Shown here one piece after another: positions 36,745 to 45,277 of a DNA stretch of 64,000 nt. Each line of letters opens with the position of its first letter. The first letter of the stretch is position 1. Location: the NCBI RefSeq assembly GCF_004364335.1, contig NZ_SOCR01000006.1, positions 95,873 through 159,872 of the forward strand. Direction: 5' to 3'. The notes beneath the pieces are model-generated. The model searched no databases, was not told the DNA's origin, and saw nothing but the letters and a program-made list of their open reading frames with translations. The position numbers and the translations under genes are program-made. The stretch is from Pseudomonas graminis. Its GTDB lineage: Bacteria > Pseudomonadota > Gammaproteobacteria > Pseudomonadales > Pseudomonadaceae.

Positions 36745-39540
36745 GTGCGCTGGCTCAGGATTGCCATTCGTTTGACCGTCACATTGCTGACCCTGCTCTG
36801 TATATCCCCGGCCAACGCCGAGGTCAGTGCAGGCTGGTCAACCCTTGTCGACGATCAGGCGAACCTGAACCTCAGCGACATTCGCTCCCCCCACTACGAA
36901 TCCCAATTCAGCCCGGTCGAACTCGACAAGGTGCGCGCGACCAACCGCGACGCCGCACTGTGGCTGCACTACCGCCTGCCCCCGACCACCCATGAACAGC
37001 TGGTGCGGATCTTCGCCCCCGACCTGGCGACGGTCGACATGTACGTGCTCGACGGCGACAGCCTGATCGATCATTCGCGCTCCGGTAACCGGGTACCGCG
37101 CGAAGCCCAACCTCTGCCGTCACTGGACTTCCTGCTGCCGGTGCCCCACAGCGACAAGCCCCTCGACCTGTATCTGCGTCTCAAGTCCGAGCAGGAACTA
37201 CGCCCGAACATCACGCTGCAGTCCGCCGTCGCCAGTGCCGCCGACGAGCGCCGACCGCTGCTGCTCGGCCTGTTCTTCGGTTCGCTGGCCATGCTGATCG
37301 TGCAGAACCTCACGCGCTTCGCCCAGTCCCGCTCTGTCAGCAGCTTGTGGCTGGCGGCGTGCGAGGCGTTTCTGGGGTTGAGCGCGCTGTTGCTGCTCAA
37401 CCTTCAGGCACCGTGGCTGCCGCGCTGGCACCTGGAGCAGACGCCAAGTGCTCACCTCGCTCTGCTCCTCGCCGCCGCGACAGGGCTGATGTACACATAC
37501 TGTTTCTTCATCCAGCGCGGTGTCGAGATGCTCAACCGGCTGCTGATGGGCGTGCTGCTGGTGGTCGGCTTTGGCGCGCTCCTGGCGCTGTTCGTTGAAA
37601 CGCTGCCGCTGAACATCATGACGTTCCTGCTGGTGGCACTGACCACAGTCAGCATCACCCTGGTGTCGATCTACCACCTGCAGAAGGGCTACTCCCCTGC
37701 CCGGCCGTTCGTGATCGCCATGATCGTTTTCAACCTGGGCAACCTGGTGGTGCTGCCGGCCATGCTCTGGCTGACGAGCATTCCCGCGCAGACGCTGATC
37801 ATCGGGGTGCTGGCGGTGTTTTGCCTGTGCGGCCTGCTGATGAGCATTGCCCTGAGCGAGCGTCATCGCAGCATCACCGAAGACAACTTCAGCATCAGCC
37901 GCGAACTGGCGGCGAGCACGGCAGAGATCAATGCCAAGGCCGAGTTTCTGGCGAAGATCAGCCACGAGATCCGCACCCCCATGAACGGCGTTCTGGGGAT
38001 GACCGAGCTGCTGCTGGGCACGCCGCTGTCGGTCAAGCAGCGCGATTACGTGCAGACCATTCACAGCGCCGGCAACGAACTGCTGACCCTGATCAACGAA
38101 ATCCTCGACATCACCAAGCTGGAGTCCGGGCAGATCGAGCTGGACGATGTGCAATTCGATCTCAACGCGATGATCGAGGACTGCCTGAGCATCTTCCGCG
38201 CCAAGGCCGAGCAGCAGAGTGTCGAGCTGATCAGCTTCATTCAGCCCCAGGTGCCGCGAGTGATCAGCGGTGACCCGACGCGCCTGCGGCAGACGCTGCT
38301 CAGCTTGCTGGAGAACGCCTTAAAGAAGACCGACGAGGGCGAGATCCTGTTGGTCGTCGCCCTCGACTCCCGCGGCGGCAAACCAAGACTGCGCATCGCC
38401 GTACAGGACAGCGGCACGCCGCTGACGCCCAAGGAGCGCGACGCGCTGCTGCACGCTGAACTGCACAGCAAGAATTTCCTGGCTGCCAGCAAAGTCGGCG
38501 GTCACCTGGGGCTGGTCATCGCCCGGCAGTTGATCCTGCTGATGAACGGCGAGTTTGGCATTCAGAGCGGCACCAATCAGGGCAGCACCCTGTGGCTGAG
38601 TCTCCCCCTTGATGCAGAACGACTTGAGCAGCCGCCCGCCGATCTGGACAGCCCGCTCAAAGGCGCGCGGGTTCTGGTGGTCGACGACAACGACACCTGC
38701 CGCAAGGTGCTGGTACAGCAGTGCAGTGCCTGGGGGCTCAATGTCAGCGCCGTGCCATCGGGCAAAGAGGCGCTGGCGCTGCTGCGCACAAAAGCTCACC
38801 TGCGCGACTACTTCGATATCGTCTTGCTCGACCAGAACATGCCCGGCATGACCGGCATGCAACTGGCGGCCAAGATCAAGGAAGACCCCAGCCTGAACCA
38901 TGACATTCTGTTGATCATGCTCACGGGCATCAGCAACGCGCCGAGCAAGGTCATCGCGCGCAATGCCGGGGTCAAACGCATCCTCGCCAAACCGGTCGCC
39001 GGGTACACGCTGAAGACCACGCTGGCGGACGAGCTCAATCAGCGCAACAAAGGCCATACGCCCTTCTCCGCACTGCCCGGGCTGATCGACGACATCGACG
39101 TGCCCAGTGACTTCCGCATTCTGGTCGCCGAAGACAACAGCATTTCCACCAAAGTCATTCGCGGCATGCTCGGCAAGCTCAACCTGCAGCCGGACACCGC
39201 CAGCAATGGTGAGGAAGCACTGCTGGCGATGAAGACCCGGCGCTATGACCTGGTCCTGATGGACTGCGAAATGCCGATCCTCGACGGGTTCTCGGCGACG
39301 CAGCAGTTCCGCGCCTGGGAAACCGGCAACCAGCGCATTCGTACCCCTGTGGTGGCGTTGACCGCGCACATTCTGGCGGAGCACAAGGATCGCGCGCGCC
39401 AGTCCGGCATGGACGGCCACATGTCCAAGCCGGTGGAGCTGTCGCAGTTACGCGAGCTGGTCGAGTACTGGGTGGAGCAACGCGCCCGGGACGACGCAAA
39501 CCGCGCCACCCGTGGCGAAGACCGTTACGAGCAAAACTGA
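36745..39540 (+). CDS. retS: hybrid sensor kinase RetS (Gac/Rsm pathway)
   Basis: A 931-residue inner-membrane hybrid kinase. A signal peptide (~1-25) precedes a periplasmic 7TMR-DISMED2 domain (~30-165), seven membrane helices (~175-370), and a HisKA domain with His407 (FLAKISHEIRTPMNG). The ATPase domain reads DSGTP where a canonical DxGxG is expected. Two receivers follow with Asp696 and Asp840. In P. aeruginosa, RetS binds GacS and blocks the switch to the chronic, sessile mode; as I recall its sites (His424, Asp713, Asp858), they are offset by a constant 17-18 residues. The purD-retS-marC order also matches. The GTG start follows AAGGG at 8 nt. Confidence 0.93.
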   Translation: MRWLRIAIRLTVTLLTLLCISPANAEVSAGWSTLVDDQANLNLSDIRSPHYESQFSPVELDKVRATNRDAALWLHYRLPPTTHEQLVRIFAPDLATVDMYVLDGDSLIDHSRSGNRVPREAQPLPSLDFLLPVPHSDKPLDLYLRLKSEQELRPNITLQSAVASAADERRPLLLGLFFGSLAMLIVQNLTRFAQSRSVSSLWLAACEAFLGLSALLLLNLQAPWLPRWHLEQTPSAHLALLLAAATGLMYTYCFFIQRGVEMLNRLLMGVLLVVGFGALLALFVETLPLNIMTFLLVALTTVSITLVSIYHLQKGYSPARPFVIAMIVFNLGNLVVLPAMLWLTSIPAQTLIIGVLAVFCLCGLLMSIALSERHRSITEDNFSISRELAASTAEINAKAEFLAKISHEIRTPMNGVLGMTELLLGTPLSVKQRDYVQTIHSAGNELLTLINEILDITKLESGQIELDDVQFDLNAMIEDCLSIFRAKAEQQSVELISFIQPQVPRVISGDPTRLRQTLLSLLENALKKTDEGEILLVVALDSRGGKPRLRIAVQDSGTPLTPKERDALLHAELHSKNFLAASKVGGHLGLVIARQLILLMNGEFGIQSGTNQGSTLWLSLPLDAERLEQPPADLDSPLKGARVLVVDDNDTCRKVLVQQCSAWGLNVSAVPSGKEALALLRTKAHLRDYFDIVLLDQNMPGMTGMQLAAKIKEDPSLNHDILLIMLTGISNAPSKVIARNAGVKRILAKPVAGYTLKTTLADELNQRNKGHTPFSALPGLIDDIDVPSDFRILVAEDNSISTKVIRGMLGKLNLQPDTASNGEEALLAMKTRRYDLVLMDCEMPILDGFSATQQFRAWETGNQRIRTPVVALTAHILAEHKDRARQSGMDGHMSKPVELSQLRELVEYWVEQRARDDANRATRGEDRYEQN

Positions 39541-39607
39541 CCGCCAGATGGCCGTGACGGACTGATAGACTTGGCGCCGTCCCAGTCCGCTGCCATGAGC
39601 TCAAACC

Positions 39608-40204
39608 ATGCTTCACGTGCTGTTCAGCGTTTACCTGAAGATGCTGGTGCTCTATAGCCCGTTCTTCGTCCTGTCCTGTTTCATTTCCCTGAGCCGCGGT
39701 TATTCGCGCAAGGAACGTCGGCACCTGGCGTGGAAGATCGCCTTGGCGACGCTGGTTTCGAGCGTCCTGCTGTACCTGTTCGGGCGGGTGATTTTCGGGG
39801 TCTTCGGCATCACTGCCGACGCTTTCAGAATTGGCGCCGGCAGCGTGCTGTTCATCTCTGCCCTGGCCATGGCCCAAGGCAAATCCGGCGTGCAGACCGA
39901 CAACGTTCAGCAGGACGTTGCGATCGTGCCGCTGACCATCCCCATTACCGTCGGCCCCGGCACCATTGGCGCGCTGCTGGTCATGGGCATCAGCCAGCCG
40001 CACTGGGACGACAAACTCACCGCCATCGTCAGCATCGCGCTGGCCAGCCTGACGGTGGGTGTGATTCTCTATCTTTCCAACAGCATCGAGCGGATTCTCG
40101 GCGATCAAGGCCTGCAGATTGTCAGCCGGCTGATGGGATTGTTCGTTTGCGCCCTGGCTGCGCAAATCATTTTTACCGGGATCAGAGGCTATTTGATTCA
40201 ATAA
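39608..40204 (+). CDS. MarC family membrane protein
   Basis: A 198-residue polytopic inner-membrane protein with about six hydrophobic helices. The family motif PLTIPITVGPGTIGALLVMG is present, along with SGVQ/NVQQDVAIVP. MarC (UPF0056/NAAT) proteins are of unknown transport function; despite the name they are not tied to multiple antibiotic resistance. It lies 67 nt downstream of retS, as in P. aeruginosa, and converges with the unknown three-gene set, whose last gene ends 18 nt away. Confidence 0.88.
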   Translation: MLHVLFSVYLKMLVLYSPFFVLSCFISLSRGYSRKERRHLAWKIALATLVSSVLLYLFGRVIFGVFGITADAFRIGAGSVLFISALAMAQGKSGVQTDNVQQDVAIVPLTIPITVGPGTIGALLVMGISQPHWDDKLTAIVSIALASLTVGVILYLSNSIERILGDQGLQIVSRLMGLFVCALAAQIIFTGIRGYLIQ

Positions 40205-40222
40205 TGCGCGTGGGTAGAGCTG

Positions 40223-40873
40223 TCAGAAACGCAGGTTTTGAATGGTCAGTCGAGCATCACCCGCGAGTCGACTGCGCAGATAGTCGCGGTGCGGGGCGAA
40301 AGCTTTGCTGTCGAATGTATAGACGCCGCCCGTCAGCCTTACCACCATGTCACGCTTAGTGTTTTCAGTGAGTCCGAAAATATCGCTGGAGCCATAGGCG
40401 TTGGCATGCACCCCGATCATGAGGATCTGCATCTGCCCTGCGCTGTTGCGTTCACAGGGTACAGACTGAAAGGTGCTTAGCGTGCCACCACCTCGCCCAT
40501 ACTGAAAAAATCCCCTGGCATATTCATTGATGCGCATCGATCTGAAACTCTGCGAGACCCCCTCCACCAGGCGGTCAACGCCGGACAGCCCTTTGATCTT
40601 ATAGACAATCAGATCCAGTTCGGCCGGCTCGCTGACCACGATGGGGTCCATGAAAACCTGAGCGCCGGGCTTGCAGCCATATTTTTGCAACTGGGCACGG
40701 TAATAAATCATCCAGCTCAGCCAGGCATCCTGACGACGCCACGTGGCGCTGGCGAAATAATCGGCGAAGCGCAGGACCTTCAGGACGTCGCTTTTCTCCT
40801 GACGCGAGAAGCCCGAAAGGAATGAGACCAGGTTACTGCCAGCGACAACGTTGTTTGCGATCTCATTGTTCAT
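40223..40873 (-). CDS. unknown protein, third gene of a paralogous trio
   Basis: A 216-residue protein that I do not recognise, with no signal peptide or membrane span. The N-terminal half looks helical (NLVSFLSGFSRQEKSDVLKV; a W/Y-rich segment WLSWMIYYRAQLQKYG); the C-terminal half looks beta-rich and ends YLRSRLAGDARLTIQNLRF. Both blocks recur in the gene at 41604-42413, whose versions are VVAFLAGMARENKAAVKRSL and IRQKLGDRARTHIAELKF, so the two are likely distant paralogues. Its start overlaps the end of the middle gene by 11 nt, so they are translated together. It is AT-richer than the flanking core genes. Confidence 0.8.
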   Translation of the reverse strand: MNNEIANNVVAGSNLVSFLSGFSRQEKSDVLKVLRFADYFASATWRRQDAWLSWMIYYRAQLQKYGCKPGAQVFMDPIVVSEPAELDLIVYKIKGLSGVDRLVEGVSQSFRSMRINEYARGFFQYGRGGGTLSTFQSVPCERNSAGQMQILMIGVHANAYGSSDIFGLTENTKRDMVVRLTGGVYTFDSKAFAPHRDYLRSRLAGDARLTIQNLRF

Positions 40874-41543
40874 CGTTCACCTGCAACCGGACGGTAAGCT
40901 CTCGTGCTTTTTCAGCCACCTTTTCCTTCAAACCATCCCGATAGTCGTCGTACCCGATATCAGAGAGTTCTGCGCTGAAGGCTAGAATCTGGACGTTCCC
41001 CAACACCTGATTGACGTCGAATGGTTGCAAGATCGACGCTGGCGTTTGCGCTTCACGACTGAGAAACGATAACCGCACACTGTGCAGGATTGCTTCTGCG
41101 TCCACAGCGCTGAAATGGAATACGTGGGGATGCTCACCAGCAGGATCGTGATGACTTGCCGTCGGCACCGACAAGCCTGGCGCCGAGCGTTGCAGCGCTG
41201 ACATAGCCTGCGACACTGCTTGCGTAAGAAAACCGGTGTTCATGTCCCGCATGTGGGCAAACAGCCTTAACACCTCATCCCGAGGCGTGACACCCTCAAG
41301 CGCGCCGCCGCCAATACTGTATTGGCGACGGTAAAAAATACCCCAGGTATATCGTTTAAGCGCTTGCAGATAAAGTTCGGCCCAGTCATATTCCGAGGGA
41401 CTTTCGTTAATCGCCCGCTGCGTGACAAGTTGCGCACACAATTCCGACACCAGCACATCATCTATATATAAAGGGTCAAGACTGGGCGCAAAAGCGATTA
41501 TATTTCCGGCGCTTCGATAAACCCTTTGCAATCCATTGCTCAT
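40863..41543 (-). CDS. unknown protein, middle gene of a paralogous trio
   Basis: A 226-residue protein of unrecognised family, soluble, without a signal. A helical N-terminal part (WAELYLQALKRYTWGIFYRR) resembles the W/Y-rich segment of the third gene, and the C-terminus (YDDYRDGLKEKVAEKARELT) resembles the YDDIKDVIRQKLGDRAR ending of the first. A mid-region 'HVFHFSAVDAEAILHSVRLSF' should be beta strand. AGGTGA lies 6 nt before the ATG. It overlaps the following gene by 11 nt and is separated from the preceding one by a perfect hairpin. Function unknown; a shared multi-subunit assembly is a guess. Confidence 0.8.
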   Translation of the reverse strand: MSNGLQRVYRSAGNIIAFAPSLDPLYIDDVLVSELCAQLVTQRAINESPSEYDWAELYLQALKRYTWGIFYRRQYSIGGGALEGVTPRDEVLRLFAHMRDMNTGFLTQAVSQAMSALQRSAPGLSVPTASHHDPAGEHPHVFHFSAVDAEAILHSVRLSFLSREAQTPASILQPFDVNQVLGNVQILAFSAELSDIGYDDYRDGLKEKVAEKARELTVRLQVNDEQ

Positions 41544-41569
41544 ATTGATTCACCTGAAAAGTATTGAGC

Positions 41570-41596
41570 GGGAGTTACAGCCTGAATGTAACTCCC
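41570..41596 (-). other. perfect hairpin between first and second trio genes
   Basis: GGGAGTTACA, a 7-nt loop, then TGTAACTCCC form a perfect 10-bp stem in the 60-nt gap. No T run follows on the minus strand, so it is not a clear terminator. It could partly stop transcription or protect the upstream mRNA, giving unequal amounts of the products. Confidence 0.65.
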
Positions 41597-41603
41597 AAGA
41601 TGA

Positions 41604-42413
41604 TTAAAACTTCAGTTCGGCAATATGCGTGCGCGCCCGATCACCCAGCTTTTGCCTGATGACGTCTTTGATGTCGTCATACGCTTCAAGGTCCAGCACC
41701 CAAAAGTTACTTGCCTTATAGATATTGACGTCCTGCGCCTGCCATTCCCAGAACAGAAAATTAGTCCTATTAAAGGAGGAATTGAACGCTACGCTGCCCA
41801 ACGCCATGTATACATCCCCGTCGGACTCCAGCGCCGAAGCGATGCCGAAATCAGATCCGTTGTGCGCGTTGGCGTTGCGTTCGAATATCCGCAACGGCCC
41901 CTGCTGCGACTTAAGCGCGGTGACGGCGTCGCTTGCAACGCCGCTTAGCAGGGCAGCGGCCGGACCTGGCCCAGCCAGAGCAGCAATTGCGGTGCTCAGA
42001 AACTTGACACCCAGTTCATCCATGGTGAAACGCTGTTCTTGGGCCCTGTATCGGGTAAAGCCGTCGCCGGAGCGTGCCCAGCCACACACGCCCATCCACT
42101 TGTTGAATTCGCTGAACCACTTCTCAGGATTTGCTTTTGCATTGACCGACGCATCGGCCGCTGCCTCGGCAAACAGCAAGGAACGTTTCACTGCTGCCTT
42201 GTTTTCACGCGCCATACCCGCAAGAAACGCCACGACCTGCCTGCCAACGACCGAAGCTTCCTTGTCCTTGGGGTCGAGTACAAAGGAGCGCCCCAAAGGA
42301 GTGCTTCCAACCCCACTGGAGACCGTGTCCAGAGTATTGATTTTGTCGCCCATTTCACCGACGAGCGCCATGCGCTCGTCACGGGGAATGACGAAATTTG
42401 TATATTCATTCAT
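41604..42413 (-). CDS. unknown protein, first gene of a paralogous trio
   Basis: A 269-residue protein of unrecognised family, the promoter-proximal gene of the set. After a variable N-terminus come VVGRQVVAFLAGMARENKAA (about residues 72-91), a helical region with a Trp/Phe-rich stretch, a moderately hydrophobic Ala/Gly stretch (~140-170: FLSTAIAALAGPGPAAALL), and a beta-rich C-terminal half (DGDVYMALGSVAFNSSFNRT; FLFWEWQAQDVNIY) ending IRQKLGDRARTHIAELKF. There is no signal peptide. AAAAGGAC lies 7 nt before the ATG, and the same GGAC core recurs three more times in the leader. The hydrophobic stretch could suit membrane insertion, but this is speculation. Confidence 0.8.
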   Translation of the reverse strand: MNEYTNFVIPRDERMALVGEMGDKINTLDTVSSGVGSTPLGRSFVLDPKDKEASVVGRQVVAFLAGMARENKAAVKRSLLFAEAAADASVNAKANPEKWFSEFNKWMGVCGWARSGDGFTRYRAQEQRFTMDELGVKFLSTAIAALAGPGPAAALLSGVASDAVTALKSQQGPLRIFERNANAHNGSDFGIASALESDGDVYMALGSVAFNSSFNRTNFLFWEWQAQDVNIYKASNFWVLDLEAYDDIKDVIRQKLGDRARTHIAELKF

Positions 42414-42520
42414 GTGCTAAGTCCTTTTAATTAGTTAGCTGTCCATCCGGACCCTTAAAACATAACCAACGTCCTTAATGCCGTCCACCCCCACAAATCA
42501 GGCGAGTCATTCTTTAACCG

Positions 42521-42538
42521 CTGTATAAAATTTTACAG
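42521..42538. promoter_or_regulatory. 18-bp palindrome, possible operator
   Basis: CTGTATAAAATTTTACAG is symmetrical apart from its centre (CTGTA...TACAG) and lies about 110 nt upstream of the first trio gene. It resembles a LexA box but has ten instead of eight bases between CTGT and ACAG. It may be a regulator site or overlap the -10 region of the promoter. Confidence 0.4.
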
Positions 42539-42636
42539 AGCAGGGAAATGTAACTGGGTAAATCTCGCGTACGCTCAACACATACGCCGTCAAATAACGG
42601 TTAAACGAAGACGCTTACTATGACAACGAAGTTTTC

Positions 42637-42777
42637 CTACGACTCAAGAATCTTCCGCACTTCAGCAGCAAGTAAGACCGCGTGCGCAATCACGCAGAGA
42701 AGCGTCTGAAAACCTTCGAGTTCGCGGACGTGTCCTACAGCGATTGAGGGAAGAACAGAACCGTATCGGCCTTTCAC
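42637..42777 (-). CDS. possible small hydrophobic protein or gene remnant after cobJ
   Basis: A GTG at 42777 could start a 46-residue product containing a hydrophobic stretch (FQTLLCVIAHAVLLAAEV) and a charged C-terminus. The same frame is open further upstream into the cobJ 3' end and reads VVILATSVFCAAFLWGVKG there, which would be a second helix, but has no start codon in that stretch. It may be a degraded small membrane-protein gene, or chance coding in AT-richer sequence. I see no family. Confidence 0.25.
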   Translation of the reverse strand: MKGRYGSVLPSIAVGHVRELEGFQTLLCVIAHAVLLAAEVRKILES

Positions 42778-42818
42778 GCCCCATAGGAAGGCAGCGCAAA
42801 AAACCGACGTTGCAAGAA

Positions 42819-44543
42819 TTACGACTGGGGTTTTGTTCCGTACCAGCGTGGCGTGTAGGCCCACACTCCGCCACCGGCCCGCGCAAAGCTGCGCGTGAGC
42901 GATGAGCCAATCAGCACCATGGTGCGCATATCCACCTGCTCCGGTGTCAGCTCGCCCAGGGTAATGACGCGCAAGGATTGACCCGGACGACCGATGTCGC
43001 GCCCCAGGGTCACCACCGTTTCCGGTGTACGGTGCTGGCGCACGATCTCCAGCGCGCGACCCAGTTGCCAAGGGCGCGAACGGGAGATCGGGTTGTAGAA
43101 CGCCAATGCCAGATCTGCCTGACAGGCGAGGTCCAGACGCTTCTCGATGATGTCCCAGGGTTTGAGGTTGTCCGACAGCGACATCACGCAGAAGTCGTGG
43201 CCCAGCGGCGCCCCGGCCTGTGCGGCCGTGGCCAGCGACGCTGAAACCCCTGGCAAAATCTCCAGATCGACGGCATGCCATTGCGCGTTGTCAGACTCGT
43301 GCAGCGCCTCCAGCACCGCAGCCGCCATGGCGAATACGCCGGGATCGCCAGACGAGACAACCACCACCGAGCGACCTTGTGCAGCCAGTTCGAACGCATG
43401 CCGCGCACGCTGCATTTCTTCACGATTGTCAGTGCTGTGCAAAATCTGATCGGGACGAAACGGGCCGGCCATGCGTACGTAGGTTTCGTAACCCAGCACA
43501 TCGTTGGCACGCTCAAGCTCGGCTTTGACGGCAGGGATCATGTAATCCCTGGCGCCTGGTCCCAAACCGATGACCGCCAGCCGGCCTCGTGCACAGCCGA
43601 TCTGTGAAACATCCAAAGGCTGCGGCGCGATGGCAATGGCGATGCCAGCCGCCGGGGTCAAGGGTGGCAACAGTTGCGGCAACACCTGCCGGGTCATTTC
43701 GGCGAGCGTACCAGGAGCGGTAAAGCGCAACGGTACGCTCAGCGCTTCGGCAGCCGCGTGCAGCGCCGGATTGGCCATCTCGGCTTTGCTGGCCAGTAAA
43801 CAGCCCAGCGCCTGCACGGCGATGCGCGAATCATGCAGCGCGGTTTCAACGGCATCGGCCACTGCCTCGCCGGTAGTGGCCAGATCTCCGCTTAGCGCTA
43901 CCAGTACATTGCGCGGGTAGATCAGCAGCTCATGGTCGCTGGGCTCGCGCTCGGCATAACCGACATGGATCGCCAGCTGCGCCTGATCATCTTCAGGCAA
44001 CTGTGCCTGAGCGAGCCACGGCGCTACGCCCTCAACGCGCACGCTTTCACCCGACAGCAAATCACTGACAAAGCGCTTGCCCAGCTCCAGATCGCCCAAC
44101 GCATAGCCGGCGGGCGGATTGAGCAGGCAGGTGCCGAAGCGCAGCTCGCCGCTGGTGGTGATGGCCGCTGCGGCGTTCAGCGCAGCCGCGACTTCCCGGG
44201 CCATGACATTGACGCCGCCCAGTCCCCCCAGCAGCGGCACCACTGCGCTGCCATCTTCGGCGACGGCAAGCACCGGCGGCTCGACGCCCTTCTCCAGCAG
44301 CACCGCCGCCAGTGTGCGGATGACGATACCCGCTGCGCATAGCGCAATGATCGGCGTGTCTTGTTGATAAAGCTGGCGCAAGGTCGCGCCAAACTCTGAG
44401 TAGCTGCGATCGGCGCCCTCTACCCGTCCCGCGAGCCCATGAATCAGCGCTTGCGGGTACAGCTGTTGAATACGTCGTGCCGTCGCCAGCGCGCCTTTGC
44501 CCAGAATGACAATCGCCGGGGCCTTGGTGTTGGTTGTGCCCAT
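42819..44543 (-). CDS. cobJ: CbiG-CobJ fusion, precorrin-3B C17-methyltransferase
   Basis: A 574-residue fusion protein of cobalamin synthesis. Residues ~1-310 are a CbiG/CobE-like domain (IVILGKGALATARRI; LGGLGGVNVMAREVAAAL; VQALGCLLASKAE). From ~320 on is the tetrapyrrole methylase domain (LAVIGLGPGARDYMIPAVK; VVVVSSGDPGVFAMAA; ILPGVSASLATAAQAGAPLGHDF), which methylates C17 during ring contraction. The ATG overlaps the cobI stop by one base (TGATG). Pseudomonads commonly have this fused form. It closes the cobG-H-I-J operon. Confidence 0.93.
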   Translation of the reverse strand: MGTTNTKAPAIVILGKGALATARRIQQLYPQALIHGLAGRVEGADRSYSEFGATLRQLYQQDTPIIALCAAGIVIRTLAAVLLEKGVEPPVLAVAEDGSAVVPLLGGLGGVNVMAREVAAALNAAAAITTSGELRFGTCLLNPPAGYALGDLELGKRFVSDLLSGESVRVEGVAPWLAQAQLPEDDQAQLAIHVGYAEREPSDHELLIYPRNVLVALSGDLATTGEAVADAVETALHDSRIAVQALGCLLASKAEMANPALHAAAEALSVPLRFTAPGTLAEMTRQVLPQLLPPLTPAAGIAIAIAPQPLDVSQIGCARGRLAVIGLGPGARDYMIPAVKAELERANDVLGYETYVRMAGPFRPDQILHSTDNREEMQRARHAFELAAQGRSVVVVSSGDPGVFAMAAAVLEALHESDNAQWHAVDLEILPGVSASLATAAQAGAPLGHDFCVMSLSDNLKPWDIIEKRLDLACQADLALAFYNPISRSRPWQLGRALEIVRQHRTPETVVTLGRDIGRPGQSLRVITLGELTPEQVDMRTMVLIGSSLTRSFARAGGGVWAYTPRWYGTKPQS

Positions 44544-45277
44544 CAGCCTTGCCACCGTTCGCCGGGGACAATGATCAGCGAGAAATACGGCGACGACATC
44601 GGGTCGACCTCGGCCAGCGGCACGATCTTCTGATTGGCCATGGTCGCGCGCTCGACATACAGCGCACGCTCTGCCAGACCGGTTTCCACCAGCACCTGAC
44701 GCACTTTGGGCAGGTTACGCCCCAGCTTCATGATCACCGCAGCATCGGCGTCTTCAAGCTTGCGTTTGAGTTCCTCGGCGGACAACACGCCAGACAGCAC
44801 AGAGAGGCTCTGATTGCGGTATACCAGCGGCGCACCCAATACCGACGCGCCGCCGAGCATCGAACAGACGCCGGGAATCACTTCGGCTTCGTAGTGATCG
44901 GCCAGACGATCGTGGAGGTACATGTAAGACCCATAGAACATCGGGTCGCCTTCGCAGATCACCGCCACATCGCGTCCGGCGTCCAGATGCTCAGCCAGAT
45001 CGGCGCTGCATCTGTCGTAGAACTCGCTGATCACTTGCTCATAAGACATGTGAGCGGGCAGCGCCTCGGTGGTCACCGGGTACACCAGCGGCATCAGCGT
45101 CTGAGCCTGCTGCAAATGGCCTTCAATGATGCCGAACGCGTTGCCCTTCTTGCCCCTGGCGACGAAGTACGCGACCACCGGCGACTCGCGCAGCAGGCGC
45201 AGTGCCTTGACGGTAATGAGTTCCGGATCACCCGGCCCCACGCCCAGGCCAATCAGACGACCGCGTGGTGCCATCAT
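44543..45277 (-). CDS. cobI: precorrin-2 C20-methyltransferase
   Basis: A 244-residue SAM-dependent tetrapyrrole methylase converting precorrin-2 to precorrin-3A. It starts [20 protein letters not shown] and has the family motifs [18 protein letters not shown] and [19 protein letters not shown]. It overlaps cobH by 4 nt upstream and cobJ by 1 nt downstream, so the four genes are translationally coupled. Confidence 0.96.
   Translation of the reverse strand: MMAPRGRLIGLGVGPGDPELITVKALRLLRESPVVAYFVARGKKGNAFGIIEGHLQQAQTLMPLVYPVTTEALPAHMSYEQVISEFYDRCSADLAEHLDAGRDVAVICEGDPMFYGSYMYLHDRLADHYEAEVIPGVCSMLGGASVLGAPLVYRNQSLSVLSGVLSAEELKRKLEDADAAVIMKLGRNLPKVRQVLVETGLAERALYVERATMANQKIVPLAEVDPMSSPYFSLIIVPGERWQG

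Larger units (their letters stand above)
42414..42818 (-). other. leader and upstream region of the unknown trio
   Basis: This 405-nt stretch between the trio and cobJ contains no certain gene. On the minus strand it holds four GGAC-core motifs: AAGGAC (42426-42421), ATGGAC (42446-42441, in the loop/stem GTCC-GGAT-GGAC), AAGGAC (42476-42471) and GTGGAC (42488-42483). An 18-bp palindrome lies at 42521-42538. A frame that could give a 46-residue hydrophobic product (42637-42777) follows cobJ. The region is distinctly AT-rich. Confidence 0.55.

Noticed and set aside
42521..42538. LexA box
   Set aside because: Half-sites CTGT and ACAG are ten bases apart instead of the eight required by the gammaproteobacterial LexA consensus.
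42819..43281. Upstream part of the 214-codon frame overlapping the cobJ end
   Set aside because: It is a shifted-frame shadow of cobJ; only the part beyond 42819 could be meaningful.
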